Shown in pieces: positions 54,201 through 64,000 of a stretch of DNA of 64,000 nt. Below the pieces are notes generated by a model. It made no database searches. It was given only the letters and a program-made list of their open reading frames with translations, and was not told the origin of the DNA. Within the stretch, counting starts at the first letter, position 1. The number at the start of each line of letters is the position of its first letter. The stretch is taken from contig NZ_SSBQ01000002.1 in the NCBI RefSeq assembly GCF_004795255.1, positions 1,366,001-1,430,000 on the forward strand. Reading direction: 5' to 3'. Made by a program: the position numbers and the translations under genes. Source of the DNA: Streptomyces sp. RKND-216. GTDB taxonomy: Bacteria; Actinomycetota; Actinomycetes; Streptomycetales; Streptomycetaceae.

Positions 54201-57200
54201 TGCCCGCGGTGCGCGGGACGCTGACCCGGGGGCCGAGGGCCGTGGAGGCGGGCGTGGTCTGCGGCGGCGACGGATCCGCGTCCGGCTGCGGCGAACGGTG
54301 TGCGGACGCCGGTTCCGGTACGGCCGGGGTCTGCGGCGGCGCGGACGGGGTTCCGCCGGCGTGCCGGACGGAGGACTGCGGCAGGGTTTCCGTTGCCTCC
54401 GCCGCGGGGCTCTGCACCGTGCCCGCGCCGCCGAGCAGGGCGAGTTGGTCACTCATCAGCTTCGAGAAGCCCGACACCAGCTCCAGCTGGCGTTCCACCA
54501 GCCTGCCGACCTCGGTACCGGCGGCGACGGGTGGGACCGGCACAGGGGCGGCCGGGGTGGACACGGCCGGGGTGGACACGGCGGGGGTGGACACGGCGGG
54601 GGACGTTGGGGCGGCCGCGGGTCCCGGGACGGGGGCGGGGACGGGAGCAGAGGCAGAGGCGGGGGTCGGGGCGGGAGCGGTCTCCGAAACCGGTACCGGT
54701 GCCGAACCCGGTGCCGAACCCGGCGGGGGTTCCGGCGCCGCGGAGGCCGGCACGGCGGTGTCCGCGCCGAGGAGTTCGCTCGCCCGTTCCGGGCTGATCC
54801 GCTCGGCGAGGACGGCGCTGAGCCGTTCCGGGGTGTCGGCCTCCTCGAAGAGCTCGCGCATCGCGATCCGCACGTCGAAGGTCTTCTCCAGGCGGCGGAT
54901 CATGTTGATGAGCAGCAACGAGTCCGCGCCCAGGTCGAAGAACGCGACGTCCGGCGGCACGTCGTCCACGGCGAGGGACAGCTGGTCGGCGGCCAGCTCC
55001 CGGACGCGCCGGGTGAGCGAGGCCCCGAGCCGGTCCGCCGGGGCGGCGGCCTCGGCCGGGGGCGTCGGATCGGTGTCGTTCGTCATCGGGGTGCCTCCGG
55101 CCGGAGGCGTGCCCGCTCCGGCGCTGATCCAGTGGGACGTACGGGCGAAGGGGTGCGTGGGGAGGGGCACGTGGCGGCCGGGGTCCTCGGCCCGGACCAG
55201 CCCCCTGAAGTCCAGGGCGACTCCACGGCAGTGGAGTTCGGCGGCGGCCCGCAGCAGGCCGCCGGTGCCCGGCTCGCGGCGGGGCTGGGACGCCGTCCAG
55301 TGCGCCACCGTCCCGGCGCGTCGCGCGATGGCGGTGAGGGTCGCGTCCGGCCCGGCCTCCAGGCAGAGGGCGGTGCCCTCGGCGTCGAGGCGGGCGAGCA
55401 CCGCCGCGTAGTCCGCGGTCTCCCGGGTGTGCCGCAGCAGGTGCGCGGCGTCCGGCAGCTGCCCGGCGGGCAGCAGTTCACCGCCGACGTTGCTGACCAC
55501 CGGGGTTCGCAGGGGGCGCAGTTCGATCTGGCCCAGGTGGAAGCGGAACTCCTCCAGCATCGGTTCCACCAGGGAGCAATGGAAGGCGCGGTCGCCGCGC
55601 AGCGGGCGGACCGCGTGTCCGGCGGTCTCCAGCCGGTGCGCGGCCTCGGCCACGGCGGTCTCGGGACCGGCGAGCACGTGGTGCGTCACCGCGTTGACCA
55701 CGGCGACCTCCACGTCGGGAAGGCCGGCCGTCGCCGCGTCGACGGCGCTGCGGTCGGCCTGCACCGCCGCCATCGCGCCCGGCGGGCAGTGCCGTCGCAT
55801 CAGCCGGCCGCGCGCCGCGGTCAGGTACAGGCCGTCGGCGAGGCCGAGCCCGCCGGCGGCGTACAGGGCGGCGTACTCGCCCACGCTGTGCCCGGCCAGC
55901 AGGTGTGGGCGGACGCCCAGCGACTCCCACAACCGCCACAGCGCGACCTCGAACGCGAACAGCGCCGGCTGCGTCACGTCCGTGGTCCAGACGTCGTCGG
56001 TCCCCTGGGGGTCGGCGGCGAGCAGGGCTTCGGCGAGGCTGCCGTCCCATGCCTCGCGGTAGAGCTGTTCGCATTCCTCGACGACCTCCCGGAAGACCGG
56101 GAAGCGGTGGTGGAGCGCACGGGCCATGCCGCGGCGCTGGGTTCCCTGTCCGGAGAAGACGAGGGCGACGGGCCCTGCGCCGCCGTCCGGGGCGCAGCCG
56201 TCCGTCCAGGAGGGGCGGGCGGCTCCGGTGCCTCCTGCGGGGGTGCCGAGGAAGTCGTCGAGTGCCCGCGCGATCTCTTCGGTGCCGCCGCCCAGGGCCG
56301 TCATCCGGTGTGCGTGGTGGGGGCGGCGGAGCGCGGCGGTGGCGAAGACGTCCGTGGGGCGCGGCGGCGGGTCCTCCCGCAGGCGGTCGCGGTAGGCGGC
56401 GGCGAGTTCGCGCAGCGCCGGCGCGGTACGGGCGGAGAGCGGCAGCAGACCCGGGCCCTCGCTCGTGCCGTCCGGTGCGGGGGCGGGACGCGCCGCCTCG
56501 GCGGGCTCCTCCAGAATCACGTGCGCGTTGGTGCCGCCCACGCCGAGGGCGCTCACGCCTGCCCGGCGGGGGGTGGCGCCGCGCTCCCAGGGCCGGCCGG
56601 TGGCGGGCAGGAAGAACGGGCTGCCGTCGAGACCGAGGGCGGGGTGGGGGCGGGTGAACCCTGCGAGCGGCGGGATCCAGCCGTGCCGCAATGCCAGGAC
56701 GGCCTTGATCAGCCCGGCCATGCCAGCCGCGGTGTCGAGGTGGCCGATGGTCGGCTTGGCCGAGCCGAGGGCGCAGAAACCGGCCCGGTCGGTGGTCTCC
56801 CGGAAGGCTTCGGTGAGCGCCTGGAACTCGATCGGGTCGCCGAGTGCGGTGCCGGTGCCGTGGGCCTCCACGTAGCCGACGGTGTCCGCGCCGACGCCGG
56901 CCGTCCGCAGGGCGCCGGAGATCACCCGCCGCTGTCCGGCCATGCCGGGGGCGGTGAAGCCGACCTTGCCGGCGCCGTCGTTGTTGACGGCGGAACCGAG
57001 GATCACCGCGTGCACCGTGTCGCCGTCGGCGAGTGCCCGGTCGAGGCGTTTGAGGAGGACGGCGGCCACGCCGTTGCCTCCGACGGTGCCGTCCGCGGCG
57101 GCGTCGAAGGCGCGGCAGGAGCCGCTGCGGGAGAGGATCGAACCCGGTACGTACGGGTAGCCGGCGTGCTGGGGCACGTGTACGGCGCCGGCGCCGGCGA

Positions 57201-60200
57201 GGGCCAGTTCGGCGTCGCCGGACAGCAGCGACTGGACGGCCAGGTGCACCGCCACCAGGGAGCTGGAGCAGGCGGTCTGCACGCCCACCGCCGGCCCGTG
57301 CAGCCCGAGGCGATGCGCCACCCGGGCGGCCGCGAAGTCGGGCTGGTTGCCGATGGCGACCTGGAGCGCGGTCACCGGATCGCCGGTGTCCTGGGTGGGC
57401 GCCAGGTTGTTGAGCAGATAGGTCTGGAGGGCGTGCAGGGTCATGCCGGTGGTGGCGAAGACGCCGACCCGCGTGGTCTCGGGCACGCCGGCGTAGCCGC
57501 CGCCCTCCAGTGCCTCGTGGCACACCTCGAGCAGGAGGCGCTGCTGCGGCTCCATCAGCGCGGCCTCGCGGGCGCTGATGCCGAAGAACGCGGCGTCGAA
57601 CAGGTCGGTGCCCTCCAGCGGTCCGCCGGCGGGCACGTGGTCCGGGTGGGAGCGTTGTTCCTCGGTCACCCCGGCGGCGGACAGTTCCGCGGGGGTGAAG
57701 CGGCGCAGTGCCGACGTCCCGGAGGTGACGAGCCGCCAGTAGGCGTCGAGGTCGGGGGCGCCCGGGAATCGGCCGGCCATGCCGATCACGGCGATGCGGC
57801 GGTCTTCCGCCGTGCCCGGGGCGGGTTCCGCGAGGCCGGGAACGGGCTGTCCCTGTGCGGCGAGATGCTCGGCGAGTTCGACGGCCGTCGGGTGCTGGAA
57901 GAGGAGGGTGCGCGGGAGTTCGCGGCCGAGGGCGCGTTCCAGGGCTCCGTGGGCGCGCATCAGCTGGATGGAGCCGAGTCCGGCGTCGTAGAACGGCCGC
58001 CGTTCGTCGATGCCGTGGCCCGCCGCCTCCGTCAGGGCGCGCAGCACCAGCTCACGTACACGGGTCCGCTCCGCGTCCCGGGAGCGGCCGTCGCCGGGGG
58101 CCGCCGGGGGCGGTGCGGCGGCGGGCGGCGCGTCCCGCACGCCTGGTGCGGCGGCGGTCGCGGCCTCCTCGTCGGCGGGGCCCGCCGCTCGTACCGGCAC
58201 GGGCACCTCGCGGTCGCGCAGGTCGCGCAGGGGCGGCAGCTCGCCCGCGTCGCCCGCGGTCCGGGATGCCTGGGGTGCCTCGAGGGCGGCGGGCCGTTCC
58301 GGCCGGACCAGGCCGCGCAGCGCGGGGGCGGTCTCGTCGAGGCCGACGAAGTAGCGGTCCGGCCGGCGTGCGAGCACCGTACGGGCCAGGCGGCGCCCTT
58401 CGGCGGCGCTGAGCGCGAGCAGCCCGCGCCGGGCGGCGGCCTCCTCCCACGCGCTGTCGCGGTTCATGCCGACGCCTCGCCACAGTCCCCACACCAGGCA
58501 GTGCCCGGGGGCTCCCACGGACGTCAGCTGGTCGCCGAGGGACTCCAGGAAGCGGTTCGCGGCGATGTAGGAGCCGGACGCCGCGGAGGGGGCGGCCGTC
58601 AGGAGGGAGGAGAAGGGCACGAACCGGGCGCCGGGCCGCTCGCGGACGAGCCGGGCGAGGTGCACGGCGCCGACCGTCTTCGCCGCGGTCGCGGCCTTCC
58701 AGTGGTGCGGGTCCTCGTCGCGGAGCAGCACCGAGTCGAAGGCGCCCGCCAGGTGCAGCACGCCGTCCAGCGGCCGGCCCCACGTCGCCTCGGCCTCGGC
58801 CACCGCCTCGGTCACGGCGGCGCGGTCGGTGACGTCGACGGCGCGGTAGCGGACGTCGCCGCCCAGCGCTCGCAGCCGGTCCAGGGCGCGGGCGGCGGCA
58901 CCGGAGGCGGCGTCCTCGGGCACCGGGGTGCGGCCGAGCACCAGCAGCCGGAGCCGGACTCGGCCGAGCAGGTCGGTGAGCACCTCGGTGCCCACGCCGC
59001 CCAGTCCTCCGGTGACCACGATGCAGGCGCCGTCGGCGTACAAGGGCTGGTCCGGCTCGCCGTCGGGCGGCGTGTCGATGCGGACCTTCACCAGGCGCCG
59101 GCGGTGGCTGCGGCCGTTGCGGATCGCGGTCTCCACCGGCCCGGACCGTCCTCCCGGGCCGTGGGGCAGTGCGGCGAGCGCGCGGCACAGGTCCGTCGCG
59201 TCCTGTTCCGGGGTGGCGCCGGCGAGGTCCAGGTGGCGTACGTCGGCTTCCGGCGTCTCCAGGGCGAGGCTCACCGCGACGCCCGCGGTGAGCGCGCCGG
59301 GGGTGCCGACCGGTTCGTCGCCGGTGATCCGGTGCAGTCCGCGGCTGACCGTGACCACGCGCGCGGCATCCGCCGCGGTGTGCTCCAGGAGGGCCTGCCC
59401 GGCGAGCACCAGCGCGGGGCCCGCCGCGGTGAGGGCGTCGGGCAGATCCGCGTCGTCCGGGGCGGCGAGGTCGAGGGTCGCGTAGCCGGCGAGGTGGAGC
59501 AGGGTGGTGGGCGTCCGGTCCTCGGCGCGCAGGTCGCGCCAGAGCGCTCTCCAGTGGCCGGGGTCCGCGAAGTCGAGGGTGAAGCGGCCGGGGGCGGTGC
59601 GCGCGTAGCCGCTGCCGTGTGCGGCGACGGCGGCCGTCTCGAACGCCGCGCCGTGCGCGGTCAGTCGTGCCGCCAGGCCGTCCCGGTCGGCGACGACGAG
59701 CGTGGCGCCGGGGTCGGGGGGCGGCGCGTGCCCGGGGCCGCCCGGCATCTCCTCCCACACGGCGCGGTGCACCGCGTCGGGTACGTCGAGGGCGTCGTCC
59801 GCGCCGAGGCTCAGAGCGCGCAGCACGTCGTCGAAGTCGCCGTCCAGGTACCGGCGGCGGATGCCGGTCCGCTGGATCTTCCCGCTGGTGGTCTTGGGGA
59901 ACTCGTCGGCGGGGACGGGCACCGCCTGCGTGCCGGCCAGCTGGAAGCGCCGCGCGAGTTCCGCGGTGACCCGGCGGGTGCGGGCGGCGGTGGCGTGGTC
60001 GGTGGGAGTGGCGTCCCCTTCGGGGACGAAGAAGACGACGAGCCGTTCGCTGCCGGACTCCGGGTCCGGCACTCCGCAGGCGGCCACGGAGCCGGCCCGG
60101 ACGCCGTCGACCGCGCCGACCACATCCTCCAGTTCATGACAAAAATAGTGGCTGCCGTTGACGATGATGACTTCCTTGCGGCGGCCGGTGAGGGTGAGTT

Positions 60201-62016
60201 CGCCGTTCCGGAGGAAGCCGAGGTCGCCGGTGTCGAACCAGCCGTCGCCGCGGAAGGCTTCGGCGTCGGCCTCGGGGTTGTCGACGTAGCCGGGGGTGAC
60301 GCGGTGGGAGCGGACCTGGAGCCTGCCGATGCGGCCTTCGGGCAGGACCCGGTCCTGGTCGTCGCAGATGCGGAAGCTCGCCCCGAGCGTCGGCGGCCCC
60401 ATGCTCAGGAACGTCGTCCGCTCGTGCCCGGGCACGTCCTCGCCCACCCACTCCAGATCCGTGGAGAGGGAGGACTTGCGCACCCGGGTGACGGCCCCGG
60501 GCGTGCCGAAGCGCTTGTAGCAGATGGCGGTGCAGGTCTCGGCCATCCCCCAGGCCAGCAGCACGCCGTCCGCGCGAAGGCCGAACGGCGCCGTGGCGTC
60601 CACGAAGTCGCGGACGACGGGAAGGGTGCACTGCTCTCCGGCGTTGATCAGCGACCGGACCGAGGTCAGGTCCCAGCGCCGGTCCGGGTGCCGCCGCAGG
60701 GCCTCGACGACCAGTTTGAAGCCGAAGTTCGGAGACCAGCTGTGTGCCGCCGCGTACCGCTCCAGCAGGTCGAGCCAGAGCAGCGGGTCGGCCAGCACCA
60801 GTTCGGTGGGGGTGTGCACGGCGACGCAGCCGAGCACGGTGTCGCGCAGGTGGAACATGAGCAGCCCGGCGACGTGGTCGAGCGGGAGCCAGTTGACGGT
60901 CGTGTGCTGCGGCGCGACGTCCTGCGCACGGGCGCCGGCCACGTACTCCATCACACCGCGGTGGGTGATGCGGATGGCCTTGGAGCGTCCGGTGCTGCCC
61001 GAGGAGAGCTGCAGCAGGGCGGTCTCCTCCGGATCCGGCCGGTGCACCTCGGTGACCGGTTCGGCCCGCATCAGCTCGTCGGCGTCCAGCACCCGCACAC
61101 CGTGCACGGGGTAGAGCGCGGGGAGCGCCCGCACCCCTTCGACGGCCGGCCCGGAGCAGAGCACCACGGGTTCCCGCAGCGTCTCCCAGGCGTGGCAGAG
61201 CTTGTCCAGCACGGCGCCGCGCGTCTCGTACCCGGGCGGCCGGGCCACCGTGACGGGCACGATGCCGCCCAGCAGGCACGCCCACAGGGCGGGGAAGTAG
61301 GCGTCGAGCGTGGGCAGTTGAAGAATGGCGCGGTCGCCCGGGCGCAGCCCGGCGGCGCGCAGCCCGCCGAGCATGCGCCGGGCGCGGTCGAGGAGGTCGG
61401 GGTAGCCGACGAAGACGGTGCGGTGCGGTTCCAGAGCGAGGTGGAGACCGGCGTGCGGGCGTTCCGCCGCGGTCCGCACCAGGGCTTCCGGAAGCGTGCG
61501 CGGGAGGTCGGCCGCAAGATGGAGTTCCGGGCCGTGGCTGAGCGCGGCGGGCCTCGGGCCCCCGTCGGGGCCGCCGGGGCCGCCGCCGGCTCCCCCGGAG
61601 GCCGGCGGCGGGGCGGCTTCCGCCACGTGCGCGGCGTGCGGCTCCGCGGGATCGACGCGGGGCCGTTCCCGGCGCAGTGGGGCGAGGGAGACCTCGACGG
61701 CCCGGCCCGCGGTCCGGCACGTGTCGCGGTACCGGGCGAGCAGCGCCTCGTCCAGGACCGGTACCTCTTCCAGCGCGGGGTGGTCGACCCGTCCGTCGGG
61801 GAGCCGGGGCACGTCGTCGACCAGTACGGCGTGCGCGGTGACGCCGTGCTGCAGCGCGGCGGCCGTGACCTGGCGCCGCAACCGCGCGAAGTCCGCCCGG
61901 CCGTCGGGAACGACGTAGGCGAGGGCCGCCGTCCGGTGCGGAACGAGCGCGCAGTCGAGGACGTGCCGTATGCCGCGCAGGCGTGCCTCGAGCCGGGTCA
62001 TGTCGTCGGTGTCCAT
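48271..62016 (-). CDS. Hybrid PKS-NRPS: AL-KR-ACP-KS-AT-ACP-AMT-LLM-C-A-PCP
   Basis: One 4,581-residue synthase starting [13 protein letters not shown] (ATG 62016, overlapping the exporter stop). Approximate domains: N-terminal A-domain C-lobe remnant (1-115); acyl ligase (170-730, [20 protein letters not shown]); KR (760-1230, TGGLGGVG ~1000, Tyr ~1150); ACP1 (Ser1349); KS (Cys1583 in [21 protein letters not shown]); AT (Ser2044 GHSVGEY, RAFH ~2144, malonyl-type); ACP2 (Ser2366); Pro/Ala linker; class III aminotransferase (Lys2893, TYGKVLGG); luciferase-like FMN monooxygenase (3120-3470); C (HHLVFDS ~3634); A (~3965-4480); PCP (Ser4512). No thioesterase. AMT then LLM after one extension matches cyanobacterial microginin/puwainaphycin synthases making 3-amino-2-hydroxy acyl units; a KR in the loading part is unusual. 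Confidence 0.9.
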   Translation of the reverse strand: MDTDDMTRLEARLRGIRHVLDCALVPHRTAALAYVVPDGRADFARLRRQVTAAALQHGVTAHAVLVDDVPRLPDGRVDHPALEEVPVLDEALLARYRDTCRTAGRAVEVSLAPLRRERPRVDPAEPHAAHVAEAAPPPASGGAGGGPGGPDGGPRPAALSHGPELHLAADLPRTLPEALVRTAAERPHAGLHLALEPHRTVFVGYPDLLDRARRMLGGLRAAGLRPGDRAILQLPTLDAYFPALWACLLGGIVPVTVARPPGYETRGAVLDKLCHAWETLREPVVLCSGPAVEGVRALPALYPVHGVRVLDADELMRAEPVTEVHRPDPEETALLQLSSGSTGRSKAIRITHRGVMEYVAGARAQDVAPQHTTVNWLPLDHVAGLLMFHLRDTVLGCVAVHTPTELVLADPLLWLDLLERYAAAHSWSPNFGFKLVVEALRRHPDRRWDLTSVRSLINAGEQCTLPVVRDFVDATAPFGLRADGVLLAWGMAETCTAICYKRFGTPGAVTRVRKSSLSTDLEWVGEDVPGHERTTFLSMGPPTLGASFRICDDQDRVLPEGRIGRLQVRSHRVTPGYVDNPEADAEAFRGDGWFDTGDLGFLRNGELTLTGRRKEVIIVNGSHYFCHELEDVVGAVDGVRAGSVAACGVPDPESGSERLVVFFVPEGDATPTDHATAARTRRVTAELARRFQLAGTQAVPVPADEFPKTTSGKIQRTGIRRRYLDGDFDDVLRALSLGADDALDVPDAVHRAVWEEMPGGPGHAPPPDPGATLVVADRDGLAARLTAHGAAFETAAVAAHGSGYARTAPGRFTLDFADPGHWRALWRDLRAEDRTPTTLLHLAGYATLDLAAPDDADLPDALTAAGPALVLAGQALLEHTAADAARVVTVSRGLHRITGDEPVGTPGALTAGVAVSLALETPEADVRHLDLAGATPEQDATDLCRALAALPHGPGGRSGPVETAIRNGRSHRRRLVKVRIDTPPDGEPDQPLYADGACIVVTGGLGGVGTEVLTDLLGRVRLRLLVLGRTPVPEDAASGAAARALDRLRALGGDVRYRAVDVTDRAAVTEAVAEAEATWGRPLDGVLHLAGAFDSVLLRDEDPHHWKAATAAKTVGAVHLARLVRERPGARFVPFSSLLTAAPSAASGSYIAANRFLESLGDQLTSVGAPGHCLVWGLWRGVGMNRDSAWEEAAARRGLLALSAAEGRRLARTVLARRPDRYFVGLDETAPALRGLVRPERPAALEAPQASRTAGDAGELPPLRDLRDREVPVPVRAAGPADEEAATAAAPGVRDAPPAAAPPPAAPGDGRSRDAERTRVRELVLRALTEAAGHGIDERRPFYDAGLGSIQLMRAHGALERALGRELPRTLLFQHPTAVELAEHLAAQGQPVPGLAEPAPGTAEDRRIAVIGMAGRFPGAPDLDAYWRLVTSGTSALRRFTPAELSAAGVTEEQRSHPDHVPAGGPLEGTDLFDAAFFGISAREAALMEPQQRLLLEVCHEALEGGGYAGVPETTRVGVFATTGMTLHALQTYLLNNLAPTQDTGDPVTALQVAIGNQPDFAAARVAHRLGLHGPAVGVQTACSSSLVAVHLAVQSLLSGDAELALAGAGAVHVPQHAGYPYVPGSILSRSGSCRAFDAAADGTVGGNGVAAVLLKRLDRALADGDTVHAVILGSAVNNDGAGKVGFTAPGMAGQRRVISGALRTAGVGADTVGYVEAHGTGTALGDPIEFQALTEAFRETTDRAGFCALGSAKPTIGHLDTAAGMAGLIKAVLALRHGWIPPLAGFTRPHPALGLDGSPFFLPATGRPWERGATPRRAGVSALGVGGTNAHVILEEPAEAARPAPAPDGTSEGPGLLPLSARTAPALRELAAAYRDRLREDPPPRPTDVFATAALRRPHHAHRMTALGGGTEEIARALDDFLGTPAGGTGAARPSWTDGCAPDGGAGPVALVFSGQGTQRRGMARALHHRFPVFREVVEECEQLYREAWDGSLAEALLAADPQGTDDVWTTDVTQPALFAFEVALWRLWESLGVRPHLLAGHSVGEYAALYAAGGLGLADGLYLTAARGRLMRRHCPPGAMAAVQADRSAVDAATAGLPDVEVAVVNAVTHHVLAGPETAVAEAAHRLETAGHAVRPLRGDRAFHCSLVEPMLEEFRFHLGQIELRPLRTPVVSNVGGELLPAGQLPDAAHLLRHTRETADYAAVLARLDAEGTALCLEAGPDATLTAIARRAGTVAHWTASQPRREPGTGGLLRAAAELHCRGVALDFRGLVRAEDPGRHVPLPTHPFARTSHWISAGAGTPPAGGTPMTNDTDPTPPAEAAAPADRLGASLTRRVRELAADQLSLAVDDVPPDVAFFDLGADSLLLINMIRRLEKTFDVRIAMRELFEEADTPERLSAVLAERISPERASELLGADTAVPASAAPEPPPGSAPGSAPVPVSETAPAPTPASASAPVPAPVPGPAAAPTSPAVSTPAVSTPAVSTPAAPVPVPPVAAGTEVGRLVERQLELVSGFSKLMSDQLALLGGAGTVQSPAAEATETLPQSSVRHAGGTPSAPPQTPAVPEPASAHRSPQPDADPSPPQTTPASTALGPRVSVPRTAGMAAGRLTDAQRAHVEDLTARLTRRTATSKELTQKHRRVLADSRAVVGFRSATKEMQYPLAARSARGARLVDVDGNPYVDITMGFGVLLFGHEPDFVDEAVRRHLSGGLRLGPRSEETGRTAELLARVTGFDRVAFANSGTEANSAAIRLARSAVGRDTVVTFRGSYHGHADNVLGQPVVEDGRRTTVPASSGIPAGAVGDLVVLDYGAPESLDALEALADRVAAVLVEPVQSRHPGLQPGEFLHALRRITRQHGSVLLFDEMLTGFRPHLQGAQGVFGVTPDLATYGKVLGGGYPIGAIAGRADLMDGIDGGHWSYGDDSYPPRDTTFFGGTYIQHPVAMAAAEAVLSRLEQAGPGLQEDLNTRTERLTGSLNRFFEDEEFPVRIARFGSMFRFEYRGNLELFFHHLLLRGVYVWEWRNFFLSTAHTDDDLAFLEHAVRHALWDMRRGGFLAPPGAARPVPAYAAPPPVPHVPEPPQHTPATVDGPPAAPQPRQEAAGGRPLPAPRGGEPRPKAPGAPDFSLYFFGDYPRESETDDKYAIVVDAARFADRHGFHAVWLPERHFHSFGGVFPNPAVLGAALARETGRIRINAGSVVLPLHHPVRVAEEWSVIDNLSGGRVGIGCASGWHANDFVLQPQNYGRHKEVMYDHLDTVRRLWRGEEITAPNGHGDDVAVRLYPRPVQDMPPFYTAIVGNPDSYRQAARNDLGVITNLMTQSVEDLAENVALYRSERAAAGLDPAAGRVVVLLHSYLGADEARARDEALPAFSRYMRSSLSLFGQVGNSLGMEIDYENTPEDDLEFLLERAYRRYCDSRALIGTPDGAARVVDSVLQAGVDEIAYFVDFGVTPQQARDSLPYLDRLRRRYQEPETGPARAPDPASEEQQAPEEQGGEPLTFAQQRLWFLDRMHPGLTAYNECSAVRLEGPLDVEALRAAVHRSVERHPALRSVFREVEGEPRLVVTREPHDGLPLLDLAADDARGAAPGADEDEALERIVEEECAHSFDLGRGPLLRTRLLRFSPDRHVLVLTAHHLVFDSVSAEVLTRDLGELYTAAVEGRPDRLPAPPGDGRHAEREREALASPEGQRSLAHWRDRLTGAPPYLELPADLPRPATPTGRGDSVHLRLDTGLTHAVRALGRERRATAFMVLLTAFYATLQRFTGRDDLVVGTPVAHRPPGTEERVGFFVNTLALRTDLGGDPTFLEALGRVRDTAFDAFEHQECPFEEVVRELEPERDPARAPVAQVFLEYETKPLLEMDLPGVRATAVDLRLRKAPFDLTLFLTDLDDGLRCRAEYSTDLFEEATVRRFLDCFRQTLAAAADDPGRPLSALNGPTPEDRELLARTEAAPAYTGTHDGAEPGEPVHRRVLRRAAAQPDALAVRCGDTRLTYGELAERSARSARTLLGRGCAPGDVVGVLLPRGPALAAALLAVARTGAAALPLDVGHPRQRQADMLAESGAVALLTEEPYADRFPDAAFPVLTVTPGADEDDGPDRAVAGDPVPDEPAAGPDALLCVLYTSGSTGRPKGVAVRHAGMANVADWHHREFGTTATDRAAWISSPAFDACGLELWAHLAAGASLHVVPEEVRAAPEALRDWLVAERITSTFFTTPLAEQLLAAKWPEDAALRLLITGGDRLHGWRPDGAPFRLVNIYGPTENTVVSTWTEVPERGARSGVPAIGLPVPGTRALVLNEELGTVPVGVAGELYVAGAHVAAGYVGQPGLTAERFLKDPHGRVAGPLYRTGDLVRRRNDGMLEFLGRADRQVKIRGHRVEPGEAEHVLTELPDVREAAVVARTDRDGAPYLVAHAVLDSGPPDPAGEERARTRLVRALGDRLPDHLVPRAWVFPPSLPKGSSGKIDRLNLPLPDLSSDADEAPPRTDLERRLHDLWAAELGLARLSVERSFFDLGGHSLNVVRLLNRMRAEMGAEMSVLEFFRAPTVRAAAVRLTREDPAAAEADAPAGPPEPNAAANGGARVRGTI
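54550..54594 (-). repeat. Three 15-bp repeats coding VSTPA in the linker
   Basis: Within the Pro/Ala/Ser linker after ACP2 (~residues 2400-2600) a 15-bp unit repeats three times in tandem (GGCCGGGGTGGACAC on the plus strand, third copy with one change), encoding VSTPA repeats. Such linkers often vary in length by replication slippage. Confidence 0.8.
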
Positions 62017-63614
62017 CGTTCCCGTTTCCGAGGTGGTGGGTCGGCCGGCCAGTCGGCCGGCCCGGAGGTCGGAGCCTTCTTCACAGCCGGGCGGGGCCGC
62101 TCCGCCGGCACCCCGGCGGTGCCGCCGTCTTCGGCCTCCGCGGGGTCCACGGCGTCCCCGGCATCCGTGCCGTCGGTGCCGTCGGTGCCGTGCGTGCCGC
62201 CGGCGCCCTCCGGGCCCTCGGTGGGGACGGCGGGCGGCGGCAGGCGGCGCAGCGCCAGGAGGAAGAGCAGCGCCAGCGCGATGGCGAGGCCGTGCGCCGT
62301 CGCCACGACGGAGAGCGGCGTGTGGTGGTCCAGCAGGGAGGCCCACAGCACGGTGCCCGCGCCGAGGGCGCCGGTCTCGGCCATCGCGGCCAGCCCGAGC
62401 AGACGCCCGCGCTGCACCTCGGGGAGGGCCTGGAGCCGCGAGTGGTACACGATCTCGGTGAAGCCGTCGGCGACGCCCGCCGCGATCGCCACACCCATCA
62501 GCGCGACGGCGGGCAGGTCGGCGAACGCCAGGATGAAGAAGCCGGACATCAGGCAGGTGCCGACGGCGAAGGCGCGTTCCCCGCCCGGCCTGCCGGACGC
62601 GTCGGAGCCTCCCGCCCACCGCGAGACCGCGCGCAGCCGGGAGACCAGCTGGTGTGCGAGCAGGCAGCCCACGGCCCAGACGGCGTAGAAGCGGCCGACG
62701 AAGGCGGCGGCGTCCCCGGGCGCGATCTGCTCCGCGTACACGGGGAGGCCCACCTGGTGTGCGGCGGAGCCCATGTTGTCCACCGCACGGACCAGGATCA
62801 GGCAGAGCACGGCCGGAGCGAACCGCCACAGGGCGGACGGCGAGGCCGGGTTGCGGGCGCCGGGGCGTTCCCGCGCGGCCCGGCCCCGGTCCGCTCCGCC
62901 CCGGTCGCCGCCGGACTCGCTGGGGCCGCCGTCGGCCGGGTCGCGTGTGCGGGCGCCCGGGACGGCTCCGGAGAGCGCGAGTGCCGTGAGGGCGAGAGCG
63001 GAGGCCAGGAACGACGCGGCGTCCACCAGGAACGCGGCGGTGTAACCCGCTTGGGCCACCACGAGCCCGGCCGAGGCGAAGCCGAGGACCATGGCGAGTG
63101 AACGCCCCGTGACCAGCAGCCCGTTGGCACGGACCCGCAGCTCCTGCCCGACGAGGTCCGGAACGGTGTGGCGCCGGGCGACCCCGGTGAGCGTCGAACC
63201 GCCGCCCATGACGGCGGCGAGCACGTAGAGCAGCACGGTCTGCGCCGTCCCGGGCGCCATCAGGAAGACCAGCAGCGCCGACGCCTGGCAGAGGTCCGCG
63301 CCGATCATCAGGCGCACGCGGTCGAACCGGACCACGATCCGCCCCGCCACGTACCCGGAGAGGACCGAGGAGGCTATGCGCAGCAGGAGGAACAGACCGA
63401 GCGACAGCGCGCTGCTCGACGTCTCCAGCACGTAGAGGTTGAGCGCGACCAGGTTGAGGTAGGTGCCGTAGGACGACACCGCGTTGCTGACGACGAGGGC
63501 GTGGAAGGGCCGGCCCGGCGAAGGAGACGGCCGCCTCCGGGCGAGTAAACCCCCGCCCCGACCGCGTCCGGCCTTCGGGGCGCCACCACCTTCCCGTCCC
63601 GGAGCTCCCGTCAT
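61998..63614 (-). CDS. MFS exporter (EntS/MFS_3 type), cluster-linked
   Basis: Major facilitator transporter with about 12 helices (538 residues). [27 protein letters not shown] start, [46 protein letters not shown] and [29 protein letters not shown] match the EntS-like group that exports siderophores and small peptides. ATG 63614 overlaps the ABC ATPase stop (ATGA), and its stop overlaps the synthase start by 19 bp, so exporter and synthase are coupled. Leu23 is TTA (63546-63548 on the plus strand), suggesting bldA dependence. Best guess: exports the cluster product. Confidence 0.86.
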   Translation of the reverse strand: MTGAPGREGGGAPKAGRGRGGGLLARRRPSPSPGRPFHALVVSNAVSSYGTYLNLVALNLYVLETSSSALSLGLFLLLRIASSVLSGYVAGRIVVRFDRVRLMIGADLCQASALLVFLMAPGTAQTVLLYVLAAVMGGGSTLTGVARRHTVPDLVGQELRVRANGLLVTGRSLAMVLGFASAGLVVAQAGYTAAFLVDAASFLASALALTALALSGAVPGARTRDPADGGPSESGGDRGGADRGRAARERPGARNPASPSALWRFAPAVLCLILVRAVDNMGSAAHQVGLPVYAEQIAPGDAAAFVGRFYAVWAVGCLLAHQLVSRLRAVSRWAGGSDASGRPGGERAFAVGTCLMSGFFILAFADLPAVALMGVAIAAGVADGFTEIVYHSRLQALPEVQRGRLLGLAAMAETGALGAGTVLWASLLDHHTPLSVVATAHGLAIALALLFLLALRRLPPPAVPTEGPEGAGGTHGTDGTDGTDAGDAVDPAEAEDGGTAGVPAERPRPAVKKAPTSGPADWPADPPPRKRERWTPTT

Positions 63615-64000
63615 CTGTTCTTGTCGACCTGCTGCGACTCGACCTGCGCCTGCTCGTGAGCCTCCTCGAGGGCCTCCTTGGTCGCCGCACTGACTGCGCT
63701 CTGGTCGGCGGCCTCGGACACGGCCTGGTCGGCGGCCTTCTCCGCGGCGCTCAGCAGCACGGTGTCCTCCGGCCGCTGGTCCTCGAAGTCCTCCGGGTGG
63801 TGACAGGCGACCTGGTGGCCGGTGCGCAGCGCGACCAGCGGCGGCTCCTCGATCTTGCACACCCGGGTGGCCTTCCAGCACCGGGTGTGGAACCGGCAGC
63901 CGGTCGGCGGCTTGATCGGCGAGGGGACGTCGCCCTGGAGCAGGATGCGTTCTGCGCCGCGCCGGGCGCGGCCCCGCGGGTCGGGCACAGGCACCGCGGA
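63611..64000 (-). CDS. Oligopeptide ABC transporter ATPase, C-terminal part only
   Basis: The visible 129 residues are the 3' end of a DppF/OppF-like ATPase: [31 protein letters not shown] and the Cys-rich oligo_HPY region, then a long charged tail ([21 protein letters not shown] at the end). The nucleotide-binding site lies beyond the window. It overlaps the MFS start by ATGA. From memory, an oligopeptide ABC operon lies in this region in other Streptomyces, so it is probably the backbone gene bordering the cluster. Confidence 0.85.
   Translation of the reverse strand, partial: SAVPVPDPRGRARRGAERILLQGDVPSPIKPPTGCRFHTRCWKATRVCKIEEPPLVALRTGHQVACHHPEDFEDQRPEDTVLLSAAEKAADQAVSEAADQSAVSAATKEALEEAHEQAQVESQQVDKNR

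Noticed and set aside
48484..62688. 4,734-codon open frame on the plus strand
   Set aside because: Antisense to the megasynthase; GC-rich codon bias leaves the opposite frame open. No domain or ribosome binding site.
62017..63690. Upstream extension of the megasynthase frame to 63690
   Set aside because: This part is Arg/Gly-rich, overlaps the MFS gene in another frame and has no domain; ATG 62016 fits the coupling to the MFS stop.

Overview
The window is a 64 kb piece of a Streptomyces-type chromosome. GC content is very high, coding is dense, many starts are GTG, and genes in runs overlap by ATGA or GTGA. The gene set (ilvBNC, gatCAB, ligA, mnmA, two c-di-GMP proteins) forms a block that, from memory, is syntenic with the SCO54xx-SCO55xx region of S. 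coelicolor. No tRNA, rRNA, CRISPR array or transposase was seen.

Layout. (1) 1-3.5 kb: ilvB-ilvN-ilvC on the minus strand behind a classic attenuator with a 13-residue leader peptide. (2) 3.5-7 kb: a large membrane PAS-GGDEF protein whose EAL half has lost its catalytic residues. (3) 7-18.2 kb: a 2-hydroxyacid dehydrogenase, an aldo/keto reductase, a sugar-dehydrogenase-like lipoprotein, a LuxR-type ATPase regulator with a small upstream gene, an MMPL exporter and an AAA ATPase. (4) 18.3-29 kb: gatC-gatA-(small membrane gene)-gatB, an intact GGDEF-EAL protein of the RmdB type, and an operon of LOG-family protein, SDR, MetE-like protein and ligA. (5) 29-34.7 kb: a two-RCK membrane protein, a fused glycine/sarcosine/dimethylglycine methyltransferase (de novo glycine betaine), a Dps protein and a cysteine desulfurase. 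(6) 34.7-44.6 kb: an accessory stretch between the cysteine desulfurase and mnmA. It holds a SAM methyltransferase, a LacI-controlled sugar ABC importer divergent from a debranching-type glycosidase, a phosphotransferase gene enclosed by a 343-bp inverted repeat, and a peptidoglycan amidase. (7) 44.7-46.7 kb: mnmA and a thioesterase-fold protein. (8) 46.7-63.6 kb: a biosynthetic gene cluster, followed at the window edge by the 3' end of an oligopeptide ABC ATPase gene.

The most interesting object is the cluster in (8). One 4,581-residue hybrid synthase reads, in order: acyl ligase (AL), ketoreductase (KR), ACP, KS, AT, ACP, class III aminotransferase (AMT), luciferase-like monooxygenase (LLM), C, A, PCP. 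It is translationally coupled to a free-standing condensation protein with a TubC-like docking region, and to an upstream MFS exporter that carries a TTA codon. An aminotransferase followed by a monooxygenase after one PKS extension is the arrangement known from cyanobacterial microginin and puwainaphycin synthases, which make 3-amino-2-hydroxy acyl units. A KR between the ligase and the first ACP, and the absence of a thioesterase, set this one apart. The predicted product is a short peptide headed by an alpha-hydroxy-beta-amino acid, the class that includes the aminopeptidase inhibitors bestatin and amastatin. That assignment is inference.

Regulatory structure read directly: the ilv leader and attenuator; two mirror-image LacI-type operators between the lacI-ABC operon and the debranching enzyme; several strong hairpin terminators; and TTA (bldA-dependent) codons in the exporter, the RmdB-like gene and the RCK gene.
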